Assembly (NCBI GenBank): GCA_008933825.1
Contig: WBUF01000005.1
Coordinates: 1 to 64,000, forward strand
Source of the DNA: Rhodocyclaceae bacterium
Lineage (GTDB): Bacteria > Pseudomonadota > Gammaproteobacteria > Burkholderiales > Rhodocyclaceae
DNA length: 64,000 nt
Direction: 5' to 3'
Shown here piece by piece: positions 20,727 to 29,772 of this stretch (its first letter is position 1; every line of letters starts with the position of its first letter). The translations under genes and the position numbers were made by a program. Below the pieces are notes generated by a model. It searched no databases. It saw only the letters and a list, made by a program, of their open reading frames with translations, and was not told the DNA's origin.

Positions 20727-21207
20727 CGCCGAGCGGCTCTGCGAGGCGCTGGCGGAAAGCCTGCGCCCCGGACTGGATCATGAGACGGCCCTCGTCGGCA
20801 TCCATACCGGCGGGGTCTGGGTGGCCGAGCGACTGCACGCGGCGCTCGGCCTGAAAACGCCGCTCGGCCGACTCGATGTCTCTTTCTACCGGGACGATTT
20901 CGGACGCAGCGGACTGCATCCCCAGCTCAAGTCCTCGGACATTCCCTTCGATGTGGAAGACCGGCCGATCATCATCGTCGATGACGTGCTCTACACCGGC
21001 CGCACCATTCGGGCTGCCATGAACGAGATCTTCGACTATGGCCGCCCGGCCCGGATCGATCTGGCGGTACTGGTCGACCGGGGCGGACGCGAACTGCCGG
21101 TTTGTCCGCGCTGGGCGGCGCAAACGTTGCAGATCGAGCCGGCCAAGAATCTTCAGTTGGAGCGCAGCGAAGCAGGCACTCTGACCCTGAGACTGATCGA
21201 TGCGTAA
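20716..21207 (+). CDS. pyrR: PyrR phosphoribosyltransferase-type pyrimidine regulator
   Basis: A 163-residue type I phosphoribosyltransferase with the PRPP-binding motif [17 protein letters not shown]. In Bacillus, PyrR binds pyr mRNA as well as having uracil phosphoribosyltransferase activity. In proteobacteria with this gene order it may act on the pyrB leader or only as an enzyme. It is embedded between ruvX (11-bp overlap) and pyrB (8-bp overlap), so no separate attenuator exists between pyrR and pyrB. Confidence 0.92.
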   Translation: MLPDAERLCEALAESLRPGLDHETALVGIHTGGVWVAERLHAALGLKTPLGRLDVSFYRDDFGRSGLHPQLKSSDIPFDVEDRPIIIVDDVLYTGRTIRAAMNEIFDYGRPARIDLAVLVDRGGRELPVCPRWAAQTLQIEPAKNLQLERSEAGTLTLRLIDA

Positions 21208-22159
21208 TCCGCAACTCGACAAGAACGGCGGCCTGCAGCACCTGCTCACCATAGACGGGCTGCCGCGCGAGATCCTGAACGCCATCCTCGACAACGCGGC
21301 GCCTTTCACCGAGGTAGCCGAGCGCGAGGTAAAGAAGCTGCCCCTGCTGCGCGGCAAGAGCGTGTTCAACCTTTTTTTCGAAAGTTCGACGCGCACCCGC
21401 ACCACCTTCGAGATTGCCGCCAAGCGCCTGTCGGCAGACGTCATCAACCTGAACATCGGCACCTCCTCGACTTCCAAGGGGGAGACGCTGCTCGACACGG
21501 TGGACAATCTCTGCGCCATGCAGGCCGACATGTTCGTCGTGCGCCACGCGTCGAGCGGGGCGCCCTTCCTGATTGCCCAGCATCTGGCGGCAATGAAGCT
21601 CGAGCACATCCATGTCATCAACGCCGGCGACGGTCGGCATGCCCATCCGACGCAGGGCCTGCTCGACATGTATACCATTCGCCACTACAAGCAGCGCTTC
21701 GACAATCTGGTGGTGGCGATTGTCGGCGACGTACTCCACTCGCGCGTGGCCCGTTCGCAAATCCATGCCCTGACCGCCCTCGGCGTGCCCGAAGTCAGGG
21801 TGATCGGCCCGAAGACGCTGTTGCCGTCGGATATCGACAAGCTTGGCGTGCGCGTCTTCCACGACATGCGTGCCGGCCTCAAGGATGCCGATGTCGTCAT
21901 GATGCTGCGTCTGCAGAACGAACGCATGAAAGGAGCGCTGCTGCCCAGCCCGCAGGAGTTCTTCAAGTCCTATGGACTGACGGCCGACAAGCTGCAGCAT
22001 GCGCGGCCCGACGCCATCGTGATGCATCCGGGGCCGATGAACCGCGGCGTCGAAATCGATTCCGCCGTGGCCGACGGCCCGCACGCGGTGATCCTGCCGC
22101 AGGTGACCTTCGGCATCGCGGTACGAATGGCGGTAATGAGCATGCTGGCGGGAGCGTGA
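21200..22159 (+). CDS. pyrB: Aspartate carbamoyltransferase catalytic subunit
   Basis: A 319-residue enzyme that joins carbamoyl phosphate and aspartate in pyrimidine synthesis. The carbamoyl-phosphate signature [13 protein letters not shown] is at about residues 56-68, [12 protein letters not shown] lies near 155, and the aspartate-loop motif [10 protein letters not shown] near 235. The length and the following pyrC-like gene indicate the class in which PyrB associates with an inactive dihydroorotase homologue. Confidence 0.96.
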   Translation: MRNPQLDKNGGLQHLLTIDGLPREILNAILDNAAPFTEVAEREVKKLPLLRGKSVFNLFFESSTRTRTTFEIAAKRLSADVINLNIGTSSTSKGETLLDTVDNLCAMQADMFVVRHASSGAPFLIAQHLAAMKLEHIHVINAGDGRHAHPTQGLLDMYTIRHYKQRFDNLVVAIVGDVLHSRVARSQIHALTALGVPEVRVIGPKTLLPSDIDKLGVRVFHDMRAGLKDADVVMMLRLQNERMKGALLPSPQEFFKSYGLTADKLQHARPDAIVMHPGPMNRGVEIDSAVADGPHAVILPQVTFGIAVRMAVMSMLAGA

Positions 22160-22163
22160 GCGG

Positions 22164-23444
22164 ATGAAGATTCACATCAGGAACGGCCGTCTGATCGATC
22201 CGGCCAACGGAATCGACGCGCAAAGGGATGTGTTTGTTGCTGCCGGCAGGATCGCAGCGATCGGCGCAGCGCCGGATGGATTCGTAGCCAACCGCGTTAT
22301 CGACGCCACCGGCCTGACGGTTTGCCCGGGGCTGATCGACCTGTCCGCCCGGCTGCGCGAGCCGGGCTTCGAGTACAAGGCCACCCTGGAGTCCGAAATG
22401 GCCGCCGCGGCCGGCGGCGGCGTTACCACCCTGGCCTGTCCGCCCGACACCGATCCGCCCCTCGACGAACCGGGACTGGTCGAGATGCTCAAGCACCGCG
22501 CCCGGCATGCCGGTTTTGCCCATGTCTTCCCAATTGGTGCCCTCACCGTCGGCCTGGCCGGCGAGCGCCTGACGGAAATGGCCGAACTGCACGATGCGGG
22601 CTGCATCGCCTTCGGCCAGGCCAGTACGCCGGTGGTCGACACGCAGGTGCTGATGCGCGCGCTGCAGTATGCCGCCACCTTCGGCTTTCCGGTCTGGCTG
22701 CAGGCGCAGGACCCCTTTCTCGGCAAGGATGGCGTGGCGCATGACGGCGAGATGGCGACGCGACTGGGGCTGCCCGGCCAGCCCGTCAGCGCCGAAACCA
22801 TCGCGATTTCGACCATCCTGCAGCTGGCGCGCGACACCGGTGTGCGCATCCACATCACGCGGATTTCGAGCGCCGCGGCGCTGGACATGATCGTCGCCGC
22901 GCGCGCCAGCGGCATTGCCGTGACCTGCGACGTGTCGATCAACCACCTCCACCTGTCGGACGCCGATATCGGCTTCTTCAATCCGAACGCCCGCCTCGTT
23001 CCGCCGCTGCGTGCCGGGCATGACCGCGAAGCGCTGCGGCGCGGCCTGGCCGAGGGCGCGATCAACGCCCTTTGTTCCGACCACACACCGGTCGACGACG
23101 ACGCCAAGCAGGTCCCTTTCGGCGAGGCGGAGCCCGGCGCCACCGGACTGGAACTGCTCCTGCCGCTGACGCTGAAATGGGCGGCGGAGATGCGGCTGTC
23201 CTTGCTTACCGCGCTGGCACGGATCACTTGCGATGCGGCTCGCGTGCTGGGGATCCCTTCGGGCACGCTCTCGGCGGGGGCGGCAGCCGACCTTTGCCTG
23301 TACGATCCGCAAGGCAGTTTCACGGTGACGCGAGAATCGCTCAGGAGCCAGGGCAAGAACACCCCCTTCCTGGGCCAGGTGCTGCCAGGCCGTGTGCAAG
23401 CGACGCTGATCGACGGACACATCGCGTTCGAGAACGGACGCTAG
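22164..23444 (+). CDS. Dihydroorotase-like protein PyrC', predicted non-catalytic
   Basis: A 426-residue amidohydrolase-fold protein, four bases after pyrB. The metal-binding His-x-His of active dihydroorotases, normally in a DxHxHLREPG context, is replaced (DLSARLREPG, near residue 60), and the usual histidine in the HAE(D) strand reads QAQDP. CSDHTP is kept. This pattern is known for PyrC' (pyrX) proteins of Pseudomonas and relatives, which are structural partners that keep PyrB active. A genuine dihydroorotase must be elsewhere in the genome. Confidence 0.9.
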   Translation: MKIHIRNGRLIDPANGIDAQRDVFVAAGRIAAIGAAPDGFVANRVIDATGLTVCPGLIDLSARLREPGFEYKATLESEMAAAAGGGVTTLACPPDTDPPLDEPGLVEMLKHRARHAGFAHVFPIGALTVGLAGERLTEMAELHDAGCIAFGQASTPVVDTQVLMRALQYAATFGFPVWLQAQDPFLGKDGVAHDGEMATRLGLPGQPVSAETIAISTILQLARDTGVRIHITRISSAAALDMIVAARASGIAVTCDVSINHLHLSDADIGFFNPNARLVPPLRAGHDREALRRGLAEGAINALCSDHTPVDDDAKQVPFGEAEPGATGLELLLPLTLKWAAEMRLSLLTALARITCDAARVLGIPSGTLSAGAAADLCLYDPQGSFTVTRESLRSQGKNTPFLGQVLPGRVQATLIDGHIAFENGR

Positions 23445-23743
23445 CCTATTCGGCTCAGGAAGGCCGCGACCGCCTCACCCGTGGCACCGCTGATCCGCAG
23501 CCGCTTGTCGCGCGAAGCCGCGCCGCCGAGCAGTTCCACCTGGCGCCTCGTCACGCCCAGCGCTTCCGCCAGAAAGACAATCAGGGCAGCATTCGCCTTG
23601 CCCTCCACCGGTGCCGCGGCGAGCCGGACTTTCAGCACCTCGCCGTGCAAGCCGACGACCTCGGTTTTTCTGGCGCCCGGCTGCACATGCAGGCGGAGAA
23701 TCAGGCTGCCCGAGGCATCCTGTCCGAGCCAGGCGGGCTTCAT
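23441..23743 (-). CDS. yggU: DUF167/YggU family protein
   Basis: A 100-residue protein of unknown biochemical role. The family core is visible: LHVQPGARKTEVVG, LKVRLAAAPVEGKANAALI and KRLRISGATGEAV. Its stop overlaps the convergent pyrC' stop by four bases, and its start overlaps the yggT stop (CATGCGATGAATGG region), so it is the last gene of the yggS-proC-yggT-yggU run. Confidence 0.9.
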   Translation of the reverse strand: MKPAWLGQDASGSLILRLHVQPGARKTEVVGLHGEVLKVRLAAAPVEGKANAALIVFLAEALGVTRRQVELLGGAASRDKRLRISGATGEAVAAFLSRIG

Positions 23744-24315
23744 GCGATGAATGGAACCAGCAGCACGCGCAGCCAGGCGAGCAGCATCAACGCCACTTGC
23801 AGCGCCAGCAGCAGGACGAAGGGGGAAAGATCCACCTGTGCGATGGGCGGGATCAATCGCTGGAATGGCCGCAGGAAGGGGCGCGACAGGCCGTTGAACA
23901 GCGGCGCCAGCGGCGCATGGGGACTGACCCAGGACAGCACCGCCGAGACCAGGACGACACCGATCAGGAGGTACACGGAAAAGCGCAGCAGTTCCACGAC
24001 GGCGATGGCAAGCACGACCGGGATCGCGATGCCGACATGGGCGCCGAAGGAAAAGAGTTTCAGCCAGAAGGCAATCGCCAGATAGCCACTGTGCAAGGCG
24101 AGGGCGCCGAGCAGAGTCGCCAGATCCAGTCCGCGCAGTCCTGGAACGATGCGCCGGATCGGCTGCACCAGCCAATCCGTCGTGGCGACGACGAAGCGGC
24201 CCAGTTGGTTGCGGAAGGGAACCCGCAGCCACTGCATGTAAAAGCGAATCAACAGGAGAAAAACGAAAAAACCGGTAACGGCTTCGAGGATCAGCAGCAG
24301 GAGATTGGTCAGCAA
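23740..24315 (-). CDS. yggT: YggT family integral membrane protein
   Basis: A 191-residue inner-membrane protein made of two tandem YggT repeats. Each has a pair of hydrophobic helices and the amphipathic motif seen as RFVVATTDWLVQPIRRIVPG in the first half and GLSRPFLRPFQRLIPP in the second. The exact function is unknown. It lies three bases after proC. Confidence 0.92.
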   Translation of the reverse strand: MLTNLLLLILEAVTGFFVFLLLIRFYMQWLRVPFRNQLGRFVVATTDWLVQPIRRIVPGLRGLDLATLLGALALHSGYLAIAFWLKLFSFGAHVGIAIPVVLAIAVVELLRFSVYLLIGVVLVSAVLSWVSPHAPLAPLFNGLSRPFLRPFQRLIPPIAQVDLSPFVLLLALQVALMLLAWLRVLLVPFIA

Positions 24316-24318
24316 GGC

Positions 24319-25131
24319 TCAATCCTTTCCCAGCATTATGCCCATTTCGCGACCGCGTGCATCGGCGGCCTTCACGGCCCGCAGGATGGCTGCCTTGAAG
24401 TCATCCGCATCCAGAGATTTGAGTGCCGCTTCGGTGGTGCCGCCCTTCGAGGTAACGTGCTGCCGGAGTACGGCCACATCCTCCGCGCTGCTCGCCGCCA
24501 GCGTCACGGAGCCGACGGCGGTCTCGATCGCCAGCAATCGTGCCTGATCCTCCGAGAAGCCCAGCGTCTGCGCCGCGTCCCGCAGCGCCTCGATGAAATA
24601 GAAAAAATAGGCCGGCCCGCTGGCGGAGACGGCAGTGACGGCGTCCATCAGGGACTCGTCGGCAATCCACAGCGTCTTGCCGACGGCGCCGAGGATCCGT
24701 TCCGCCTGACGCCGTCCTTTCCCGTCGATGGAGGGATCGGCGTAGAGGCCGGTGATGCCGGCGCCGATCAGGGCCGGCGTATTCGGCATGGTGCGCACCA
24801 GCTTTGCATAACCGCCCAGCCAGCGCGAGATGTCCGCCAGGCGCATGCCGGCGGCAATGCTGACGATCAGTTGGTCTTTCAGCTTGCCCGCCAGGGGCGC
24901 CAGGGCCTCCCGCATCTGCTGCGGCTTGATCGACAGCACCAGCACGTCGCTGTCGAGGATCGACGCGTCGTATGCCGGTATACAGGCGATTCCGAAGCTG
25001 GCGGTGAGCCGCTCGCGGCTTTCCGCCACCGGTTCGACGACCGCGATGTCGGTAGCCGGAAAGGCCTGCTTGAGCAGGCCGCCGATTAGCGCGCTGGCCA
25101 TGTTGCCGCCGCCGACGAAGGTGATCCTCAT
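24319..25131 (-). CDS. proC: Pyrroline-5-carboxylate reductase
   Basis: A 270-residue enzyme catalysing the last step of proline synthesis, reducing pyrroline-5-carboxylate with NAD(P)H. The Rossmann loop is FVGGGNMASALIGG at the N-terminus. VLSIKPQ, MPNTPALIGAG and the C-terminal HVTSKGGTTEAAL signature are all present. The ATG overlaps the yggS stop by four bases. Confidence 0.96.
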   Translation of the reverse strand: MRITFVGGGNMASALIGGLLKQAFPATDIAVVEPVAESRERLTASFGIACIPAYDASILDSDVLVLSIKPQQMREALAPLAGKLKDQLIVSIAAGMRLADISRWLGGYAKLVRTMPNTPALIGAGITGLYADPSIDGKGRRQAERILGAVGKTLWIADESLMDAVTAVSASGPAYFFYFIEALRDAAQTLGFSEDQARLLAIETAVGSVTLAASSAEDVAVLRQHVTSKGGTTEAALKSLDADDFKAAILRAVKAADARGREMGIMLGKD

Positions 25132-25811
25132 TGTCGTTCTCCGAAAATGGCCGTGCCGACCCGCACGATCGTGGCGCCCTCGAGAATGGCGGCCTCCAGG
25201 TCGTGCGACATGCCCATCGACAAGGTGTCCAGCGCCAGCCCCCCGCGATTGAGCGCATCGCGCAACTCCCGCAGGGCGGCAAAGCGCCTTCTTGCCAGCG
25301 CCATGTCCTCGGTCGGTTCGGGAATTGCCATGAGCCCGCGCAACCGCAGGCCGGGGAGCGCAGCGACGGCGTGTGCCAGGGCCGCCGTCTCGCCGGGGCC
25401 GACTCCGTTCTTGCTGGCCTCGCCACTGACATTGACCTGAATGCATACCTGAAGCGGCGGCTGCACTGTGCCGCGCGCCTCGGCCAGCCGCTCGGCGATC
25501 CTCAGCCGGTCGATGCCATGCACCCAGGCAAAGTGCGCGGCGACGGGCCGGGTCTTGTTGCTCTGCAGGGGGCCAATGAAATGCCACTCCAGCCCGAGGC
25601 CGGCCAGCGCCCCGATCTTGGCCAGACCCTCCTGGACGTAATTCTCGCCGAAGGCCAGCTGCCCCGCCGTCGCTGCCTCGCGCAGTCGCACCGGCTCAAC
25701 GGTCTTGCTGACCGCCAGCAGACGAATGGAGCCGGCTGGCCGCCCCGCCGATTCCGCTGCTGCGGCCATGCGCGCCCTGACAGCTTGCAAGTTGGCGGAA
25801 ATTGTTGTCAT
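25128..25811 (-). CDS. yggS: YggS family PLP-homeostasis protein
   Basis: A 227-residue single-domain alanine-racemase-fold protein. The PLP lysine is in LLAVSKTVEP, followed by FGENYVQEG, WHFIGPLQSNK and the phosphate site SMGMSHDLEAAI. It binds PLP without known catalysis and maintains the B6 pool. It is divergent from pilT across 78 bp, a gene neighbourhood conserved in many proteobacteria. Confidence 0.94.
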   Translation of the reverse strand: MTTISANLQAVRARMAAAAESAGRPAGSIRLLAVSKTVEPVRLREAATAGQLAFGENYVQEGLAKIGALAGLGLEWHFIGPLQSNKTRPVAAHFAWVHGIDRLRIAERLAEARGTVQPPLQVCIQVNVSGEASKNGVGPGETAALAHAVAALPGLRLRGLMAIPEPTEDMALARRRFAALRELRDALNRGGLALDTLSMGMSHDLEAAILEGATIVRVGTAIFGERQ

Positions 25812-25889
25812 AATGCCCTGAAAAATCGGAGCAAGTATATCATCGCCGGATTGCCCGATTTCCGATTACAGGCGCCACGGAAACGCATC

Positions 25890-26933
25890 ATGGACATCAC
25901 AGAACTGCTGGCTTTCTCAGTCAAGAACAAGGCTTCCGATCTGCATCTCTCGGCAGGCCTGCCGCCCATGATCCGCGTGCATGGCGACGTGCGCCGCATC
26001 AATCTGCCGCCGATGGAGCACAAGGACGTGCACAGCATGGTGTATGACATCATGAACGACGGCCAGCGAAAGCACTACGAGGAGAACCTGGAGTGCGACT
26101 TCTCCTTCGCCATTCCCAACTTGGCGCGCTTCCGCGTCAACGCCTTCGTCCAGCACCGTGGCGCCGGCGCCGTGTTCCGCACGATTCCGTCGAAGGTGCT
26201 GACGCTGGAGGAACTCAACTGCCCGAAGATTTTCCAGGAAATCTCCGAGTATCCGCGCGGCGTGGTGCTGGTGACGGGACCGACCGGCTCCGGCAAGTCG
26301 ACCACGCTGGCGGCGATGATCAACTACATCAACGAGAACGAGCACGGTCACATCCTCACCGTCGAGGACCCGATCGAGTTCGTGCACGAGTCCAAGAAGT
26401 GCCTGATCAACCAGCGCGAGGTGGGCCCGCACACGCTGTCGTTCAACAACGCCCTGCGCTCGGCGCTTCGTGAGGACCCGGATGTCATTTTGGTCGGCGA
26501 GATGCGCGACCTGGAGACCATCCGCCTGGCGCTTACCGCTGCGGAAACGGGCCACCTGGTGTTCGGCACGCTGCACACCAGTTCGGCGGCGAAGACCATC
26601 GACCGGGTTATCGACGTCTTTCCGGCAGCGGAAAAGGAAATGGTGCGGGCGATGCTTTCAGAGTCCCTGCGTGCGGTCATTTCGCAGACGCTTTTGAAGA
26701 CCAAGGACGGACAGGGGCGCGTGGCGGCGCACGAGATCATGATCGGCACGCCGGCCATTCGCAACCTGATCCGCGAAGCCAAGGTGGCCCAAATGTACTC
26801 CGCCATCCAGACCGGCCAGGCAATGGGCATGCAGACGCTCGACCAGAACCTGGCCGACCTCGTCCGCCGCAACATCGTTTCGGCGGCCGAAGCGAGAGGC
26901 AAGGCCGCGAACAAGGATAATTTCATAGGTTAG
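25890..26933 (+). CDS. pilT: Type IV pilus retraction ATPase PilT
   Basis: A 347-residue hexameric ATPase that powers pilus retraction for twitching. Walker A (GPTGSGKSTT) is at about residues 130-139, the Asp box ILTVEDPIEF and Walker B VILVGEMRDLET follow, then the His box GHLVFGTLHTSS and the PilT-specific AIRNLIREAK motif near the C-terminus. It works with the Chp operon products encoded 6 kb upstream. Confidence 0.97.
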   Translation: MDITELLAFSVKNKASDLHLSAGLPPMIRVHGDVRRINLPPMEHKDVHSMVYDIMNDGQRKHYEENLECDFSFAIPNLARFRVNAFVQHRGAGAVFRTIPSKVLTLEELNCPKIFQEISEYPRGVVLVTGPTGSGKSTTLAAMINYINENEHGHILTVEDPIEFVHESKKCLINQREVGPHTLSFNNALRSALREDPDVILVGEMRDLETIRLALTAAETGHLVFGTLHTSSAAKTIDRVIDVFPAAEKEMVRAMLSESLRAVISQTLLKTKDGQGRVAAHEIMIGTPAIRNLIREAKVAQMYSAIQTGQAMGMQTLDQNLADLVRRNIVSAAEARGKAANKDNFIG

Positions 26934-27064
26934 CGGAAATCAAAGGCACAAATTCGGTTACGGTGCAGGCGCGCGTCGCGCGAAGCGCGATCGGCAGCGA
27001 GATCGCGACCGAAGACCGGACCATGCCGGCTGATTGAAAGCAGCCGGCCCGACAGGAGACAGCC

Positions 27065-28201
27065 ATGGAAAGAGACCAGGCACTCAAATTCATGTACGAC
27101 CTGCTGCGCCTGATGGTGCAGAAGAAGGGCTCCGACCTGTTCATCACCTCCGGCTTTCCGCCCGCCATCAAGGTTGACGGCAAGATCACGCCGCAATCGA
27201 ACCAGAGCCTGACGCCGCAACACACCGCCGAACTGGCCCGCGCCATCATGAACGACAAGCAGGCGGCGGAGTTCGAGTCGACCAAGGAGTGCAACTTCGC
27301 CATCAGTCCGGCCGGCATCGGCCGCTTCCGCGTCAATGCCTTCGTCCAGCAGGCGCGCATAGGCGTCGTCCTGCGCACCATACCGGCCACCATTCCGACC
27401 TTCGACTCCCTCGACCTGCCGCTCGTGCTCAAGGACATCTGCATGACCAAGCGCGGCCTGGTGATCCTGGTCGGCGGCACCGGCACCGGCAAGTCGACCA
27501 CGCTGGCGGCGATGGTGGATTACCGCAATTCGAACAGCTACGGCCACATCATCACGGTCGAGGATCCGATCGAATTCGTGCACGACCACAAGAAGTGCAT
27601 CATCACACAGCGCGAAGTCGGCATCGACACCGATTCCTGGGAGGCGGCGCTGAAGAACACCCTGCGCCAGGCGCCGGACGTCATCCTGATGGGCGAGGTC
27701 CGCGACCGCGAGACCATGGACCACGCCATTGCCTTCGCCGAAACCGGCCACCTGTGCATGGCGACGCTGCACGCCAACAGCGCCAACCAGGCACTCGACC
27801 GGATCATCAACTTTTTCCCCGAGGAACGGCGTCAGCAGCTGCTGATGGATCTGTCGCTCAACCTGCGCGCCTTGGTGTCGCAGCGTCTGCTGCCGATGCG
27901 CGATGGCAAGGGCCGCATCGCCGCTATCGAGATCATGCTCAACTCCCCCCTCATTTCCGACCTGATCTTCAAGGGCGAGGTGCACGAGATCAAGGAGATC
28001 ATGAAGAAGTCCCGCGAGCTGGGCATGCAGACTTTCGACCAGGCCCTGTTCGATCTGTACGAGGCGGGCAAGATCAGCTACGAGGACGCCCTGCGCAACG
28101 CCGATTCGGTGAACGACCTGCGCCTGACCATCAAGCTGCACGGCAAGGAAGCGAAGGACCGCGACCTTGCCGCCGGCATCCAGCATCTCGACATTGTTTA
28201 G
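27065..28201 (+). CDS. pilU: PilT-like retraction ATPase PilU
   Basis: A 378-residue paralogue of PilT. Walker A is GGTGTGKSTT near residue 137; VEDPIEFVHDHKK, Walker B VILMGEVRDRETMD and the GHLCMATLHANSAN His box are present. The AIRNLIRE motif of PilT is not kept and a longer C-terminal tail is present, both typical of PilU. PilU helps PilT under load. The 131-bp spacer after pilT has no recognised element, but GGAGAC precedes the ATG. Its stop is three bases from the convergent methyltransferase stop. Confidence 0.95.
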   Translation: MERDQALKFMYDLLRLMVQKKGSDLFITSGFPPAIKVDGKITPQSNQSLTPQHTAELARAIMNDKQAAEFESTKECNFAISPAGIGRFRVNAFVQQARIGVVLRTIPATIPTFDSLDLPLVLKDICMTKRGLVILVGGTGTGKSTTLAAMVDYRNSNSYGHIITVEDPIEFVHDHKKCIITQREVGIDTDSWEAALKNTLRQAPDVILMGEVRDRETMDHAIAFAETGHLCMATLHANSANQALDRIINFFPEERRQQLLMDLSLNLRALVSQRLLPMRDGKGRIAAIEIMLNSPLISDLIFKGEVHEIKEIMKKSRELGMQTFDQALFDLYEAGKISYEDALRNADSVNDLRLTIKLHGKEAKDRDLAAGIQHLDIV

Positions 28202-28204
28202 TCG

Positions 28205-29356
28205 TTAGGCAGGCTTCTGCCGGCGCATCGCGCCGGCGATGATTCTGTATTCCAGCAACCGGCATTCCAGCGCACCGTTGAACAGCGGCGTGCGCTTCGT
28301 CGCCTTCAGGCCGATCAGCTTCGGCATCTGCGGGTCGGCCGAGAGGAAGTAGCAGCGCCAGCCGGCGAAATGCCGCTTGAGGGCATCGCCCAGCCTCGGA
28401 TAGAAGGCCGCCAGCTTTTCCAGTTCCTCCAGGCGCACGCCATAGGGCGGGTTGGCGACCAGCACGCCTTCCGCTGCAGGCGGCATGCGCTGCAACAGGT
28501 CGGCGCACTCCAGCCGCACGCATTCATGCAAGCCTGCTGCGGCGAGATTCTGCCGCGTCCGCTCGACCTGATCCGTGCTGATGTCGCTGCCGAAGATCGG
28601 CTGCGGCGAGGCCGGCTTCCTGCGGTCCTCCGCCTCCGTCATGAGTGTTTGCCAGAGCGCCGCATCGAAGCCGTCGAGGCGGAAAAAACCGAACTTGCGC
28701 GCCAATCCGGGCGCGATGTCGTGCGCCATGAGCGCCGCCTCGAGCAGGAAGGTGCCCGAGCCGCACATCGGATCGAGCAGCGGCGTGCCCGGCTGCCAGC
28801 CGGCGAGCATGAGGATGCCGGCGGCGAGGTTCTCCTTGAGGGGCGCTTCGACCGAGGCGTACTTGTAGCCGCGCTTGTAGAGCGGCTCCCCCGAGGTGTC
28901 GAGATAGAGCGTCGCCTCGCGGTCGGTGAGGAAGGCGTGGATGCGCACGTTCGGTTCGGCGGTGTCGACGCTGGGCCGCTCCCCGGTTTCGGCGCGGAAG
29001 CGGTCGCAGACGGCGTCCTTGATGCGCAAGGTGGTGAAGTCCAGGCTTTTCAGCGGGCTGCGGATGGCCGTCATGTAGACACGCAGCGTGCGGCGCACGG
29101 AAAAGCGCTCGTGCCAGGGTACGCCGCGAGCCAGGCGGTAAACGTCCTCCTCGCTTTTGTATGAGCCTTGTGCGACACGCCAGAGGATGCGGGTGGCGAT
29201 GCGGCTCCACAGATTGGCGCGATAGCAGGTTTCCCGGTTGCCGGCGAAGCCGACGCCGCCGGGGACGGCTTCGGTCCGCGTTGCCCCGGCCGTGCTCAAT
29301 TCCTCGGCAAGTTGCGCTTCGAGTCCGCGCGGACAGGTGGCGAAGAACTGCTCCAT
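28205..29356 (-). CDS. THUMP-domain class I SAM RNA methyltransferase (RlmL/YpsC-like)
   Basis: A 383-residue protein. An N-terminal ferredoxin-like/THUMP region (about residues 1-155) binds RNA, followed by a Rossmann methyltransferase domain with motif I DPMCGSGTFLLEAA and the catalytic NPPYGVRL, the signature of N2-guanine methyltransferases. It matches the N-terminal half of E. coli RlmL, which methylates 23S rRNA G2445; the RlmK half is absent. ATG 29356 overlaps the upstream gene's TGA by one base. Confidence 0.88.
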   Translation of the reverse strand: MEQFFATCPRGLEAQLAEELSTAGATRTEAVPGGVGFAGNRETCYRANLWSRIATRILWRVAQGSYKSEEDVYRLARGVPWHERFSVRRTLRVYMTAIRSPLKSLDFTTLRIKDAVCDRFRAETGERPSVDTAEPNVRIHAFLTDREATLYLDTSGEPLYKRGYKYASVEAPLKENLAAGILMLAGWQPGTPLLDPMCGSGTFLLEAALMAHDIAPGLARKFGFFRLDGFDAALWQTLMTEAEDRRKPASPQPIFGSDISTDQVERTRQNLAAAGLHECVRLECADLLQRMPPAAEGVLVANPPYGVRLEELEKLAAFYPRLGDALKRHFAGWRCYFLSADPQMPKLIGLKATKRTPLFNGALECRLLEYRIIAGAMRRQKPA

Positions 29357-29772
29357 CAGAACGGCTTGAACAGCACGAGCCAGACGGCGACGAACAGGAT
29401 CAGCACCGGGAACTCGTTGAACCAGCGGAACCAGACGTGGGATTTCGTGTTGCGGTCCTGTTTGAAATCCTTGAGCAGCTTGCCGCAATAGAGATGGTAG
29501 GCGACCAGCACCAGCACCAGCGCGAACTTGGCGTGCATCCAGTAGCCCCACGGTCCGTAGCCGAGCCAGAGCCAGACGCCAAAGGCCACGGTGAGGACGG
29601 CGCCAGGCGCCATGATGCCGTAGTAGAGCTTGCGCTCCATCACCTTGAAACGCTCGCGGCTCGGCGCATCGGAGCTCTGCGCGTGGTAGACGTAAAGCCG
29701 CGGCAGATAGAACAGGCCGGCGAACCAGGTCACCATGAAGACGATGTGCAGCCACTTGATCCAGAGCATCAC
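29356..29772 (-). CDS. hemJ: HemJ-like protoporphyrinogen oxidase / CopD-family membrane protein
   Basis: A 138-residue inner-membrane protein with four hydrophobic helices. The conserved histidine in WIKWLHIVFMVTWFAGLFYLPRLYVYH, MERKLYYGIMAP and the HAKFALVLVLVAYH helix fit HemJ, which oxidises protoporphyrinogen IX in many proteobacteria lacking HemG/HemY. A GTG (29772) and an ATG (29769) are adjacent possible starts, overlapping the stop of the SDR gene. Confidence 0.85.
   Translation of the reverse strand: MMLWIKWLHIVFMVTWFAGLFYLPRLYVYHAQSSDAPSRERFKVMERKLYYGIMAPGAVLTVAFGVWLWLGYGPWGYWMHAKFALVLVLVAYHLYCGKLLKDFKQDRNTKSHVWFRWFNEFPVLILFVAVWLVLFKPF

Noticed and set aside
26934..27064. GC-rich spacer between pilT and pilU as a terminator or attenuator
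   Set aside because: Several short GCGCG motifs could pair, but no stable stem followed by a T-run is seen.
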